A stretch of DNA of 22,731 nt from JAQUGA01 sp964521105 (GCA_964521105.1 CAZFPO010000039.1:1-22731); one strand, 5' to 3'. Counted from the stretch's first letter, positions 1 to 8,357 are shown. Translations and numbers: made by a program. Notes: a model not told the origin generated them from the sequence alone.

Positions 1-51
1 GTGATTGATATGAATCATTAATTAGAGTATTACCAATTTGTTCGGACAGGT

Positions 52-1225
52 ATGAATTTTATTACAACGTATCAATACGACGTTTTAGGAAGAATTCTTA
101 ATCAAACGGATATTGATGGCACAACAACATATCAATACGACACAAAACCAAATGGAAAAGGCAAACTAGATTTTGTAGAATATGGAAACGGCACCAAAAC
201 ATCCTTTTTTTACGACAATTTAGGACGAACAGTTGATTTACTTGAACAAATTGGAAGCAGTTTATTTCACCAATATTATACCTACGACCAGTTAGGACGG
301 ATGAATAAACTAATATATCCCGACAATTACGCCATTTCCTACGTTTATAAAAATGGAAATATTCACAAAATTATCGAAACGGCAACCAATACAGTACTTT
401 GGGAAGCCATCGACATTGATTCTAAAGGAAACATTACCCAAAGTAATATCGGAAATTTAACACAGTTAAAAACTTTTGATGAAATGGGGCGTTTAACTCA
501 TAAAAACACAAAAAGAAATGCTACCTTTGTACAATCATGGGATTACCAATACGATGCTATGAACAACATCAAAAGTCGTGTAGATAATATTAGTTTGCAA
601 GGTGAAAACTTTTCTTACGATAACCTGAATCGTTTATTGGATGTGTATCAAGGCCCGTTGAATCAGCAATTTATCGGACTTGTTCAAAGCATGAATTACG
701 ATAATTTGGGAAACATGACACATAAAACCGATGTGGGTGATATGCAGTACAGCACAACGCATCCTTTTCAAATGGAGATGCTTACCGAAAATCCACAAAC
801 TATCACCAGCGAGCATGTTTTGGAATATTATGTAAGCGGACGAACCAAAACCATCGTAAACAACGACGACAAACTGCAATTTACCTACGGTAGCGACAAC
901 GAACGTCGCAAAACCATCGAAACTAAAACCGAAAACGAAAACATCACCTATACCCGCACCAAGTTTTTTTCCAGTTTATAATACCGATGCTATAAATAAA
1001 TATTCCATTGATCCGCCAGAAAGGCGGAGAAATTGGAATATATTATTTTTCAATCGGTACAATTACGAATTAATCCAAACCACGCAAAACTCATCCTTCG
1101 AAGAAAAAGAAATTCTTTATATCTTTGCTCCCGACGGACTTTTTGCCATTAACGAAACAAAAAACGCAGTGAACAAAATATACTTAGGCTTCATTTTCTT
1201 TGCCTCAATAATTTTGATAAAATAG
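52..1225 (+). pseudogene. Rhs/YD-repeat protein remnant (truncated and frameshifted)
   Basis: Fragment of an Rhs/YD-repeat protein, a family of large surface or secreted beta-cage proteins that often carry C-terminal toxins. The first part (52-981) has many degenerate YD repeats: YDVLGR, YDNLGR, YDQLGR, FDEMGR, YDNLNR, YDNLGN. It ends at a stop right after a T7 run (964-970). The next frame continues to a stop at 1223-1225 with the Rhs-core-like stretch ILYIFAPDGLFAI near 1114-1153, but the usual DHLGS core motif is gone and the end reads as unrelated hydrophobic residues. Upstream of position 52 the frame is open only back to a stop at 19-21, with no YD repeats, so the 5' part is missing. 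ATG 52 is simply the first Met and probably not a real start. No toxin or immunity gene follows. A single indel in the assembly could explain the internal shift but not the missing ends. Confidence 0.8.
1000..1041. repeat. imperfect hairpin inside the Rhs remnant
   Basis: The core is tccgcc-agaaa-ggcgga (1012-1028), a perfect 6-bp GC-rich stem. It is flanked by a second stem, atattcca (1000-1007) with tggaatat (1034-1041). This GC-rich dyad is unusual in such AT-rich DNA. It lies in the frameshifted part of the Rhs remnant and encodes the atypical residues DPPERRR, so it may be a small inserted palindrome. Confidence 0.6.
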
Positions 1226-1244
1226 TGCATCGCCTGATTTTTTT

Positions 1245-1252
1245 TATTTTTG
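1245..1252 (+). promoter_or_regulatory. possible -7 element upstream of the ORF6N gene
   Basis: TATTTTTG matches the Bacteroidota -7 consensus TAnnTTTG and lies 26 nt before ATG 1279. No TTG is seen at the proper -33 spacing; the nearest, at 1214-1216, is too far upstream. In T-rich DNA a chance match is possible. Confidence 0.3.
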
Positions 1253-1278
1253 CTTTTAGTTGAATTAACATAGCTTCA

Positions 1279-2156
1279 ATGACAATCAATAAATCCAAAG
1301 TAAACACTAAAAAAATTCAAGATAAAATTTTTACGATACGAGGATTGCAGGTAATTCTAGACAGCGATTTGGCAGACTTGTATCAAGTTCCAACAGGAAG
1401 AGTAAATGAACAAGTTAAAAGAAATAAAGAGCGGTTTCCAGATGATTTTACGTTTCAATTAACTGAATATGAATGGGTAAACTTGAAATCGCAAAATGCG
1501 ATATCAAGTTGGGGTGGAAGACGAACACTCCCTTTTGTGTTCACCGAGCAAGGAGTTCTTCTTTATCTGGTATTTTAAAAAGTGATGTTGCAGTTAAAGT
1601 ATATATTAATATCATCCGTGCTTTTGTTGAAATGCGGAAATTTATGATACAAAATGCATCAGTTTTTCAGAGAATTGAAAATATTGAACAAAAACAAATT
1701 CAAAGAGACCTGAAAATCGACCATATTCTTAATGCTCTAGAAGATAAAACGCTTATTCAAAAACAAGACATTTTTTTCAACGGACAAATTTTCGATGCAT
1801 GGGTATTTGTTTCCGAATTGGTAAAGTCGGCAGAAAAATCCATTGTTCTTATTGATAATTATGTGGATGAATCGGTTCTCAATTTGTTTCTCAAAAGGAA
1901 AAGAGGTGTAGAAGTAGAAATTTATACAGCAAATTTAACCCCAACACTTAAAACTGACCTTGAAAAACACAACCAGCAATATTCGCATATAAAAATAAAG
2001 GTATACAAAAATGCTCACGACCGTTTTATAATTATCGACCAAAAACAGGTCTATCATATTGGAGCATCGCTCAAAGATTTGGGCAAAAAACTGTTTGGAT
2101 TCTCGAAAATGGAGATGGATGCAGGTGTGATATTGAAAATTATTATAGCAAAATGA
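1279..2156 (+). pseudogene. ORF6N-domain protein with PLD-like C-terminal domain, split by a frameshift
   Basis: The N-terminal part (1279-1578) matches the ORF6N domain, a DNA-binding-type domain of phage and mobile-element proteins: the family sequence runs IRGLQVILDSDLADLY, then VNEQVKRNKERFPDDF, then FTEQGV. The frame stops at 1576-1578. The same protein continues in another frame from about 1557 with LSGILKSDVAVKV and IIRAFVEMRKF, then a spacer with coiled-coil character, then a PLD-like domain (FDAWVFVSELVKSAEKSIVLIDNY, HDRFIIID, YHIGASLKDLGKK) that usually accompanies ORF6N in Bacteroidota. Five bases separate GTT (1555-1557) from TTA (1563-1565) where the family has two residues, so one base is missing. 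Without the shift the protein would be about 290 residues. It is either a recent pseudogene or an indel error. The family is often linked to mobile elements, and its function is not well known. Confidence 0.85.
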
Positions 2157-2179
2157 AATTAATATTGTATTGTTATTGT

Positions 2180-2209
2180 CATGCCAAAGGTTTACCTGCT
2201 TTTGGCATG
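2180..2209. terminator. hairpin downstream of the ORF6N gene
   Basis: Perfect 9-bp stem catgccaaa (2180-2188) with tttggcatg (2201-2209) and a 12-nt loop, starting 23 nt after the ORF6N stop. No T-run follows, so intrinsic termination is uncertain. It may instead be part of the repeat-rich spacer. Confidence 0.4.
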
Positions 2210-2219
2210 GCAGATAAAT

Positions 2220-2811
2220 AAAATGAAAATTTTGTCGCGATGCAACGCAAACTAGCCACTGATATACGTTATACAGTTCAAATTTAAATTTTATTGTAAC
2301 AAAACAAAGGGTGATTGCTTAGAAATATTAGAGCGAAACAACCCCAGTTTGAGAAATTTATTTGATTTTTAATTGAAGAGGGGTTCTAAAAATTAGATTT
2401 TTTTAGGCGAAGAAAATTTTCAAACCGGAGAATACTGGTGTATTTGAGGATTTGAAAATTTGAATTTAACGACAATAAAGCAATTTTTAGAATCCCCGTG
2501 AAAAATTTTCATTTCCCTTCAGGGAACAAAAGGGTAAAAATGAAAATTTTGTCGCGATGCAACGCTTAAAGTGATGTTTCAAAATTTCCATTTCCATACC
2601 GAAAAGTCTTGCCCCGACTTGGAGTCGGAGTAAGACTAGCACTGGGTAAAAATGGAAATTTTGCCATAATGCAACGATTATCCGATTTTTGCTGAATCGT
2701 ATGGGTGTCAATTAGAAAAAATAACGAGGAAGTTTGCGATTTTTTGCAATCACTTATAAATTTTTTATTTCCTTTCAGGGAATAAAAGGGTAAAATTGGA
2801 AATTATGTCGG
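2220..2811 (+). repeat. family of palindromic intergenic repeats, three to four copies
   Basis: This is the main content of the 742-bp spacer 2157-2898, which holds no credible gene. An identical 29-mer (starts aaaatgaaaattttgtcgcg, ends atgcaacgc) occurs at 2220-2248 and 2537-2565. A diverged copy is at 2649-2676 and a fourth partial one at 2788-2811. Full copies are dyads: 2502-2514 pairs with 2538-2550 (13 bp perfect), and 2581-2593 pairs with 2650-2662 (13 bp perfect). The loop of the 2581 copy holds two nested stems (2605-2610 with 2632-2637, 2614-2619 with 2623-2628). Segments 2511-2548 and 2767-2804 agree at 34 of 38 bases. All copies have the same orientation, and the shared 3' end reads GCAACG. 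An origin as a dispersed REP-like or MITE-like family is inferred. Confidence 0.8.
2380..2497. repeat. nested inverted repeat, MITE-like
   Basis: The outer arms are ggggttctaaaaatt (2380-2394) and aatttttagaatcccc (2482-2497), complementary apart from one extra base. Inside them a second perfect 11-bp pair, aaattttcaaa (2414-2424) with tttgaaaattt (2451-2461), encloses about 26 nt. The 118-bp size and terminal complementarity suit a small non-autonomous mobile element or a structured RNA. I see no clear target-site duplication and no coding capacity. Confidence 0.55.
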
Positions 2812-2855
2812 AAAAACAGGAAAATTTACCATAGTGAAAAATTATTCTTTTTTTG

Positions 2856-2863
2856 TACATTTG
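2856..2863 (+). promoter_or_regulatory. -7 element of the ffh promoter
   Basis: TACATTTG fits TAnnTTTG exactly and lies 35 nt before the ffh ATG, giving a predicted leader of roughly 29 nt. The -33 position (about 2834) has only GTG rather than TTG, so the upstream half is weak. Confidence 0.45.
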
Positions 2864-2898
2864 CGGATTATAAAAAATTATTATCAATTTTACTCAAT

Positions 2899-4218
2899 AT
2901 GTTTGAAAATTTAAGTGATAAACTCGACAGAGCGTTTAAAGTACTCAAAGGTCATGGATATATTACAGAAATTAATGTTGCCGAAACATTAAAAGAAGTT
3001 CGCAAAGCTCTTTTAGATGCCGATGTTAGTTTTAAAGTAGCCAAAGATTTTGCCGATGAAGTAAAACGCAAAGCATTGGGTCAAAATGTGTTAACTTCTG
3101 TTTCACCGAGTCAGCTCATGATAAAAATTGTGCATGATGAATTGGCAGAATTGATGGGTTCAACAAAAACGGATATCGAAACCCAAGCCAATCCTACCGT
3201 TATTTTGATGGCCGGTTTACAAGGTTCGGGTAAAACTACTTTTTCGGCAAAACTGGCTCTACACCTAAAAACAAAACGTAGTCGTAGACCACTGCTAGTA
3301 GCTTGCGACGTTTATCGTCCAGCTGCTATCGACCAATTACAAACATTAGGTGGACAAATTGGTGTAGAAGTTTATACAGAATTAGAAAATAAAAATCCAG
3401 TCAGCATTGCACAAAATGCCGTAAAGCATGCAAAAATTAACGGGTTCAACACGGTTATTGTGGATACTGCTGGTCGATTAGCAGTAGATGAGCAAATGAT
3501 GAACGAAATCAGTTCATTAAAAACAAATTTGAATCCACACGAAATTTTGTTTGTAGTAGATGCAATGACAGGACAAGATGCCGTTAACACAGCGAAAGCA
3601 TTTAACGACCGTTTGGATTTTACGGGTGTTATCCTCACAAAACTTGATGGTGACACACGAGGTGGAGCTGCATTAACCATTAAATCGGTGGTAAATAAAC
3701 CAATAAAATTTGTTGGTTTAGGCGAAAAAATGGACGCCATCGATGTATTCTATCCAGAACGTATGGCTGATAGAATTTTAGGTATGGGCGATATCGTTTC
3801 ATTTGTTGAACGTGCTCAAGAACAATACGATGAGGAAGAAGCCAAACGTATTCAAAAGAAAATTGCAAAAAATCAATTTAATTTTAATGACTTTTTGAAT
3901 CAAATTAATCAAATTAAAAAAATGGGGAACATTAAGGATTTGGTAGGAATGATTCCAGGCATGTCAAAGGCTGTAAAAGATGTAGATATAGATGACAATG
4001 CGTTTAAAGGCATCGAAGCCATTATCCAATCGATGACACCTGCCGAACGCGAAAATCCTGAACTACTTAATGGTAGCCGACGAAAACGGATTGCCATGGG
4101 TAGCGGAACTACAATTCCTGAAATTAATCGTTTGATCAAACAGTTTGACGATACTCGAAAAATGATGAAAATGGTTACTACAAATAAAGGGGAATTAGCA
4201 AAAAAAATCAGAAGATAA
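2899..4218 (+). CDS. ffh: signal recognition particle protein Ffh (SRP54 GTPase)
   Basis: Binds signal sequences of nascent membrane proteins on the ribosome and, with SRP RNA and the receptor FtsY, targets them to the membrane translocon. The 439 residues cover the whole family: helical N domain (about 1-85), then the G domain with P-loop GLQGSGKTT (106-114), DVYRPAA (137-143), DTAGR (189-193), TKLDGD (247-252) and GLGEK (273-277). The C-terminal M domain follows, with a conserved MIPGMSK segment and the RNA-binding signature RRKRIAMGSGTT near 394-405. The length is typical of Bacteroidota Ffh. The ATG start agrees with the family N-terminus MFENLSDKLDRAFK. folD follows after 38 bp on the same strand, so the two are probably cotranscribed. 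The product is essential, and there is nothing irregular in the sequence. Confidence 0.98.
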   Translation: MFENLSDKLDRAFKVLKGHGYITEINVAETLKEVRKALLDADVSFKVAKDFADEVKRKALGQNVLTSVSPSQLMIKIVHDELAELMGSTKTDIETQANPTVILMAGLQGSGKTTFSAKLALHLKTKRSRRPLLVACDVYRPAAIDQLQTLGGQIGVEVYTELENKNPVSIAQNAVKHAKINGFNTVIVDTAGRLAVDEQMMNEISSLKTNLNPHEILFVVDAMTGQDAVNTAKAFNDRLDFTGVILTKLDGDTRGGAALTIKSVVNKPIKFVGLGEKMDAIDVFYPERMADRILGMGDIVSFVERAQEQYDEEEAKRIQKKIAKNQFNFNDFLNQINQIKKMGNIKDLVGMIPGMSKAVKDVDIDDNAFKGIEAIIQSMTPAERENPELLNGSRRKRIAMGSGTTIPEINRLIKQFDDTRKMMKMVTTNKGELAKKIRR

Positions 4219-4256
4219 TTTTAAGTTTTTATAATCATTCAAAAGAAAAATACATT

Positions 4257-5129
4257 ATGATAATTGACGGTAAAGAAATTTCAATAAAACTAAAAACACA
4301 AATAGCCGCTCAAGTAGAAACGATGCTTAATGAAGGCAAACGCCCCCCACATTTAGCTGCCATTTTAGTGGGTGATGATGGAGCAAGCGAAACGTATGTT
4401 GCAAACAAAGAAAAATCGTGTAAAGAGGTTGGATTTGTGTCTTCATTATACCGATTTCCTGCAAACATTTCCGAAAAAGAGTTATTGACTTCGATTGAAT
4501 TTATAAATAAAGATGATGAAATAGATGGATTGATAGTTCAGTTGCCTTTGCCTAAACACATTTCCCCTCAAAAAGTAATTCATGCTATTCATCCTTCCAA
4601 AGATGTAGATGGATTTCATCCAGAAAATATTGGCAAAATGGTTTTGGGCGAAGACACTTATTTACCGGCAACTCCATACGGGATTATTCAAATGCTGAAA
4701 TATTCAAAAGTAGAAACAGAAGGTAAAGAATGTGTAGTTATTGGAAGAAGTAATATTGTTGGAACACCCGTTAGTTTATTGCTTTCTCGCAACGAAAATC
4801 CTGGAAATTGTACGGTTACCATTTGTCATAGTAAAACAAAAAATCTTGCAGAAATTGCAAAACGAGCAGATATTTTAATCGTTGCAATAGGAAAACCCGA
4901 AGCGATAGATGCAAGTTTTGTAAAAAAGGGAGCATGTGTAATTGACGTTGGTATTCATCGTATCGAAGATAAAACCAAAAAATCGGGTTTTAGATTAGTT
5001 GGCGATGTAAAATATGATGAAGTTTCGGAAATTGCTAGTGCCATAACTCCTGTTCCTGGTGGTGTTGGTCCAATGACCATTGTAGGATTGTTACAAAATA
5101 CATTAAAAGCTGCAAAAAATAAATTATAA
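4257..5129 (+). CDS. folD: bifunctional methylenetetrahydrofolate dehydrogenase/cyclohydrolase
   Basis: Cytosolic one-carbon enzyme that oxidises 5,10-methylene-THF to methenyl-THF with NAD(P)+ and hydrolyses it to 10-formyl-THF for purine and formyl-Met synthesis. The 290 residues are the usual length. Catalytic and substrate-binding signatures are present: YVANK with Tyr47 and catalytic Lys51, VQLPLP (94-99), KDVDGF (115-120), the dinucleotide-binding GRSNIVGTP (163-171), and the C-terminal family signature PVPGGVGPMT (265-274). The ATG follows an A-rich stretch as is usual for this phylum. It lies 38 bp after ffh and 48 bp before a small secreted-protein gene, with no terminator visible between them, so it probably sits inside an ffh-led operon. 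Confidence 0.98.
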   Translation: MIIDGKEISIKLKTQIAAQVETMLNEGKRPPHLAAILVGDDGASETYVANKEKSCKEVGFVSSLYRFPANISEKELLTSIEFINKDDEIDGLIVQLPLPKHISPQKVIHAIHPSKDVDGFHPENIGKMVLGEDTYLPATPYGIIQMLKYSKVETEGKECVVIGRSNIVGTPVSLLLSRNENPGNCTVTICHSKTKNLAEIAKRADILIVAIGKPEAIDASFVKKGACVIDVGIHRIEDKTKKSGFRLVGDVKYDEVSEIASAITPVPGGVGPMTIVGLLQNTLKAAKNKL

Positions 5130-5177
5130 TTGTAATTTTACAAATTCAATACAATTTTTAATATTACTTCAAACCCT

Positions 5178-5627
5178 ATGAAAAAAATAATTATAGCGAT
5201 TTTTGTTTTAGCAAGCACTTATTCAATTAAAGCACAAAGTGACTCATTAAATTCTCCAGAAAAGATTTCGGATCATTTCTTTTATTTAATGATGGACAAC
5301 ACCGATAATGCGATTGACTTTTTATTTGCCACCAATCCTTTTTTTGACATTGCAAATATGCCTCAATTACAAGATATTAAAGGGAAACTTAAAAAATTAA
5401 TTTATTTTGGGAATTTACATGGGTATGAACTTTCATCACGACGTGAAATTTGTCCTTCGCTGGTAATGCTTACATATATTGCAAAGTACACTCGTCAACC
5501 AATTCGTGTAAACATTTATTTTTACAAGCCCGATAAAAATTGGCAAGTTCAAACCTTTAAATTTGACGAAGATTTTAAAGCCGATTTTGAAAAAGTTCCC
5601 GAACAATTTGTTAACCAACCCAAGTAA
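5178..5627 (+). CDS. small secreted protein of unknown function
   Basis: 149 residues. The N-terminus MKKIIIAIFVLASTYSIKA looks like a Sec signal peptide, with probable cleavage after the Ala before QSD, so the mature protein of about 130 residues would be periplasmic or exported. There is no lipobox Cys. The mature part is helical at first (SPEKISDHFFYLMMDNTDNAIDFLF) and strand-rich later (RVNIYFYKPDKNWQVQTFKFD), an order reminiscent of NTF2-like or DUF3887-type small alpha+beta folds; that similarity is a guess from pattern only. I do not recognise a named family. It follows folD by 48 bp on the same strand and precedes the sprE promoter, so it is probably the last gene of the ffh-folD transcript. 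Confidence 0.8.
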   Translation: MKKIIIAIFVLASTYSIKAQSDSLNSPEKISDHFFYLMMDNTDNAIDFLFATNPFFDIANMPQLQDIKGKLKKLIYFGNLHGYELSSRREICPSLVMLTYIAKYTRQPIRVNIYFYKPDKNWQVQTFKFDEDFKADFEKVPEQFVNQPK

Positions 5628-5695
5628 AACAGATAAAATTTATTCAATACTAAAATAAAGAAGTGATGTTTACGTTACATAAGTTGCTTATAAAA

Positions 5696-5726
5696 TTGAA
5701 CCTTGATTAATAAATAATTAAATTTG
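5696..5726 (+). promoter_or_regulatory. Bacteroidota-type promoter of sprE/porW
   Basis: TTG at 5696-5698 and TAAATTTG at 5719-5726 are 20 nt apart, a good match to the TTG-N17-23-TAnnTTTG promoter of this phylum. Transcription would begin near 5733. That puts an alternative TTG codon at 5724 inside the promoter and so favours the start at 5748. Confidence 0.6.
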
Positions 5727-5747
5727 CACTCATTAAAACGAGAATCC

Positions 5748-8357
5748 TTGAAAATTAATACTACAAAATACACCTATTTCGTTGCCATTTTAATGCTTAT
5801 TTTATTGTCGTGGTCGTGCTCGACAAAAAAAAATAGATGGACAAACCGAACTTACCATGGGATAACAGCCAAGTACAATATTTTATTTAATGGACAAGAA
5901 AGTTATAAAGCAGGGATTGCCGAATTAGGTAAAAAGGTTCAGGAAAATTACACCCGAGTACTTCCAGTATATTCTCGTCAAACCAAGGAAGAAGCTACTT
6001 CGATATCGCCGCAAATGGATAGAACCATCGAAAAATCGTCGAAAGCAATAAAAAAACACTCTATTTTTATCAAAGGAAAAGAATACAACAAATATATCCC
6101 CTACTCCTATTTAATGATGGGAAAATCTTTTTTTTATAAAAAGGAATACGAAACAGCCCAACGCACGTTCAATTTTATTTTAAATAATTACAAAATTCCT
6201 GAAATAACACAGGAAGCGTCAATTTGGATGGCTCGCACCAACAGTGAGTTAGGCGAAATGACACGTGCCGACCTGCTTTTTGATGAGTTAAAGTATAAAT
6301 TTGAAAAATCGAATAATAAAAAAATTCAATTATTATTCAACATGGCTTATGCCGATTTTTTAATTAAACAAGAAAATTATCAAGCAGCCATTGATCCAAT
6401 TCAAAATGCGTTGATGATTAAAATGCCAAAACAAGAAAAAACAAGGTTGCTTTATATTTTGGCTCAATTATATCAAGTAACAGGCGCTATGGAAGCGGCT
6501 TACAACAATTATAAGTTAGTAATAAAACGCAACCCAAAATACGAAATGGCATTTAATGCTCGTATTAACATGGCAAAATGTTATTCGAGTGGTACAGGCG
6601 ATAAAAGCTTTGTTATTAAAGAGTTACAAAAAATGCTGAAAGATGAAAAAAACAAAGAGTATCAAGATATAATTTATTACACATTGGCAGAAATTGACTT
6701 GATGGAGCCCGATGAACCAAGTGCTATCGAAAACCTAACTTCATCGGTTAAAACTAGTACCAACAACAATTATCAAAAATCGGTTTCCTCATTAAAACTT
6801 GCCGACATTCATTTTAAAAATCTTAATTATACGATGTCGCAACGTTACTACGATACAACTATGGCATTTTTACCTAAAGATTATCCTAATTATATCGAAA
6901 TAAAAACTAAAACTGAAATTCTGACCAAATTAGTTACCAATTTAAACATCATTCAAACTCAAGACAGTTTGCAACGAATTGCAAAGATGACTGAACCTGA
7001 ACGAAATCGATTCATAGATAAACTAATTGAAGACTATAACGAAAAAGAACGTCAAAAACAAGAAGAAGAGCGACAACGACAAATGGCAATTGCGCAAGCT
7101 AACATGAACAAACCACCCGATGCAACTACCGCCGGTAATTGGTATTTTTATAATCCTCAAGCAATCGCATTCGGGATCAACGAATTTCGTCAAAAATGGG
7201 GCGAACGAAAATTAGAAGATAATTGGAGATTAAGCAACAAACAATTAGTATCTAATACCGAAGAAACAGATGTTGACAGTGATATTGACGATACCGACAC
7301 CGTTAAAAAACCAACCGATCCTAAAAATCGTCAAACCTACATGGTAAATTTACCAATGACCGAAGAAAAAATTAAAAAATCGAACGAAATGATTGTTAAA
7401 GCCTATTATAATGTAGGTTTTATCTATAAAGAAGGATTAAAAGACATTCCAAAATCAAACGAAACATTCGAGAAATTAATTGAACGTTTCCCCGATCATG
7501 CACTTTCATTGCAATCCTGTTTTACGCTTTATCAAGCCTATTTAGAATCAAACAATTTGGAACGTTCAAATTATTATAAAAATATTATTCTTACAAAATA
7601 TCCAAACAGCGATTACGCCGAAATTATTAAAGACCCAACCTACTACAAAAAAATTGAAGAGCGAAATAAAGAGGGTGAACTATTCTATGCTCAAACGTAT
7701 ACTTTATTTAATGCCAAAAATTATCATCAAGTTATTTTAAATGCAAAAATAGCTTCCGAAAAATATTCAAAAAATGCCAGTATAATGGCTCGAATTGACT
7801 ATTTGAAAACCATATCCTACGAATATGTTTATGGTCGCGACTCACTTATTACTCAATTAGAATCATACATTGTAAAATATCCAACGCACCAACTTGGCGA
7901 ACGCTGCCAAGTTATGCTTAGCAGTTTAAAAAATAAACAAACGTCAAACACTACCAATTCTAACAATAACACCTCCGCTTTTGAAACATTTACATTTGAT
8001 GAAACCGATTTCCATTTTTACGTTTTTATTGCCGATATCCGAAAAGCAAACTTTAACGATATGAAAGTTCGAATTTCGGATTTTAATAAAAAATATTTTA
8101 GCACTTTGACGTTTGATGTAAATAGCATTTATTTAGATAATACCACCCAAATGATAACGGTAAGTAAATTTGAAAATAAAGCCAAAGCGATGGATTACTA
8201 TAATTACATCAAAACGCAAACCGATGTTATGAAAGGGATAAAGCTAAACGAAGTAAACCAATATATAATGTCGGATAAAAATTATCTGTTATACTATAAA
8301 AACAAGGATTTACGAGCTCAATATCCCGAGTTTTTTAAATTGAATTACGCGAAGTAA
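5748..8357 (+). CDS. sprE: SprE/PorW-type TPR lipoprotein of the type IX secretion system
   Basis: 869-residue tetratricopeptide-repeat lipoprotein resembling SprE of Flavobacterium and PorW of Porphyromonas, an accessory part of the type IX secretion (and gliding) machinery. A hydrophobic leader ends at LLSWSC, whose Cys is the likely lipidation site. The next residues (NRWTNRTYHGITAKYNILFNGQESYKAGI is the family's opening block) are characteristic. Helical TPR-like units cover about residues 100-370 and 560-740. Between them is a charged Glu/Gln/Arg coiled-coil stretch near 425-455. A conserved C-terminal domain of about 125 residues ends at the stop. I chose TTG 5748 because it gives a clean leader and lies downstream of the promoter. 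The frame is open back to TTG 5724, which would add eight residues. Bactofilin follows after 67 bp. Confidence 0.88.
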   Translation: MKINTTKYTYFVAILMLILLSWSCSTKKNRWTNRTYHGITAKYNILFNGQESYKAGIAELGKKVQENYTRVLPVYSRQTKEEATSISPQMDRTIEKSSKAIKKHSIFIKGKEYNKYIPYSYLMMGKSFFYKKEYETAQRTFNFILNNYKIPEITQEASIWMARTNSELGEMTRADLLFDELKYKFEKSNNKKIQLLFNMAYADFLIKQENYQAAIDPIQNALMIKMPKQEKTRLLYILAQLYQVTGAMEAAYNNYKLVIKRNPKYEMAFNARINMAKCYSSGTGDKSFVIKELQKMLKDEKNKEYQDIIYYTLAEIDLMEPDEPSAIENLTSSVKTSTNNNYQKSVSSLKLADIHFKNLNYTMSQRYYDTTMAFLPKDYPNYIEIKTKTEILTKLVTNLNIIQTQDSLQRIAKMTEPERNRFIDKLIEDYNEKERQKQEEERQRQMAIAQANMNKPPDATTAGNWYFYNPQAIAFGINEFRQKWGERKLEDNWRLSNKQLVSNTEETDVDSDIDDTDTVKKPTDPKNRQTYMVNLPMTEEKIKKSNEMIVKAYYNVGFIYKEGLKDIPKSNETFEKLIERFPDHALSLQSCFTLYQAYLESNNLERSNYYKNIILTKYPNSDYAEIIKDPTYYKKIEERNKEGELFYAQTYTLFNAKNYHQVILNAKIASEKYSKNASIMARIDYLKTISYEYVYGRDSLITQLESYIVKYPTHQLGERCQVMLSSLKNKQTSNTTNSNNNTSAFETFTFDETDFHFYVFIADIRKANFNDMKVRISDFNKKYFSTLTFDVNSIYLDNTTQMITVSKFENKAKAMDYYNYIKTQTDVMKGIKLNEVNQYIMSDKNYLLYYKNKDLRAQYPEFFKLNYAK

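Noticed and set aside
52..2156. Rhs-toxin/immunity or defence island built from the Rhs remnant and the ORF6N gene
   Set aside because: Both genes are broken, no toxin domain or immunity-like gene follows the Rhs end, and the next genes are housekeeping (ffh, folD).
2487..2711. 74-residue minus-strand reading frame in the repeat spacer
   Set aside because: It is the translation of the palindromic repeat copies themselves (peptides such as NFHFYP and KFSFLPF arise from the arms). It has no start context or family, so I treat it as an artefact of the repeats.
2157..2898. CRISPR array in the repeat-rich spacer
   Set aside because: Repeat copies are unevenly spaced (about 80 to 320 bp apart), diverge from each other, are internally palindromic over long loops, and no cas gene is near.
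5724..5747. Earlier TTG start giving sprE eight more residues
   Set aside because: The codon is part of the TAAATTTG -7 element and would lie upstream of the expected transcript start; the added charged residues would precede an already complete lipoprotein leader.
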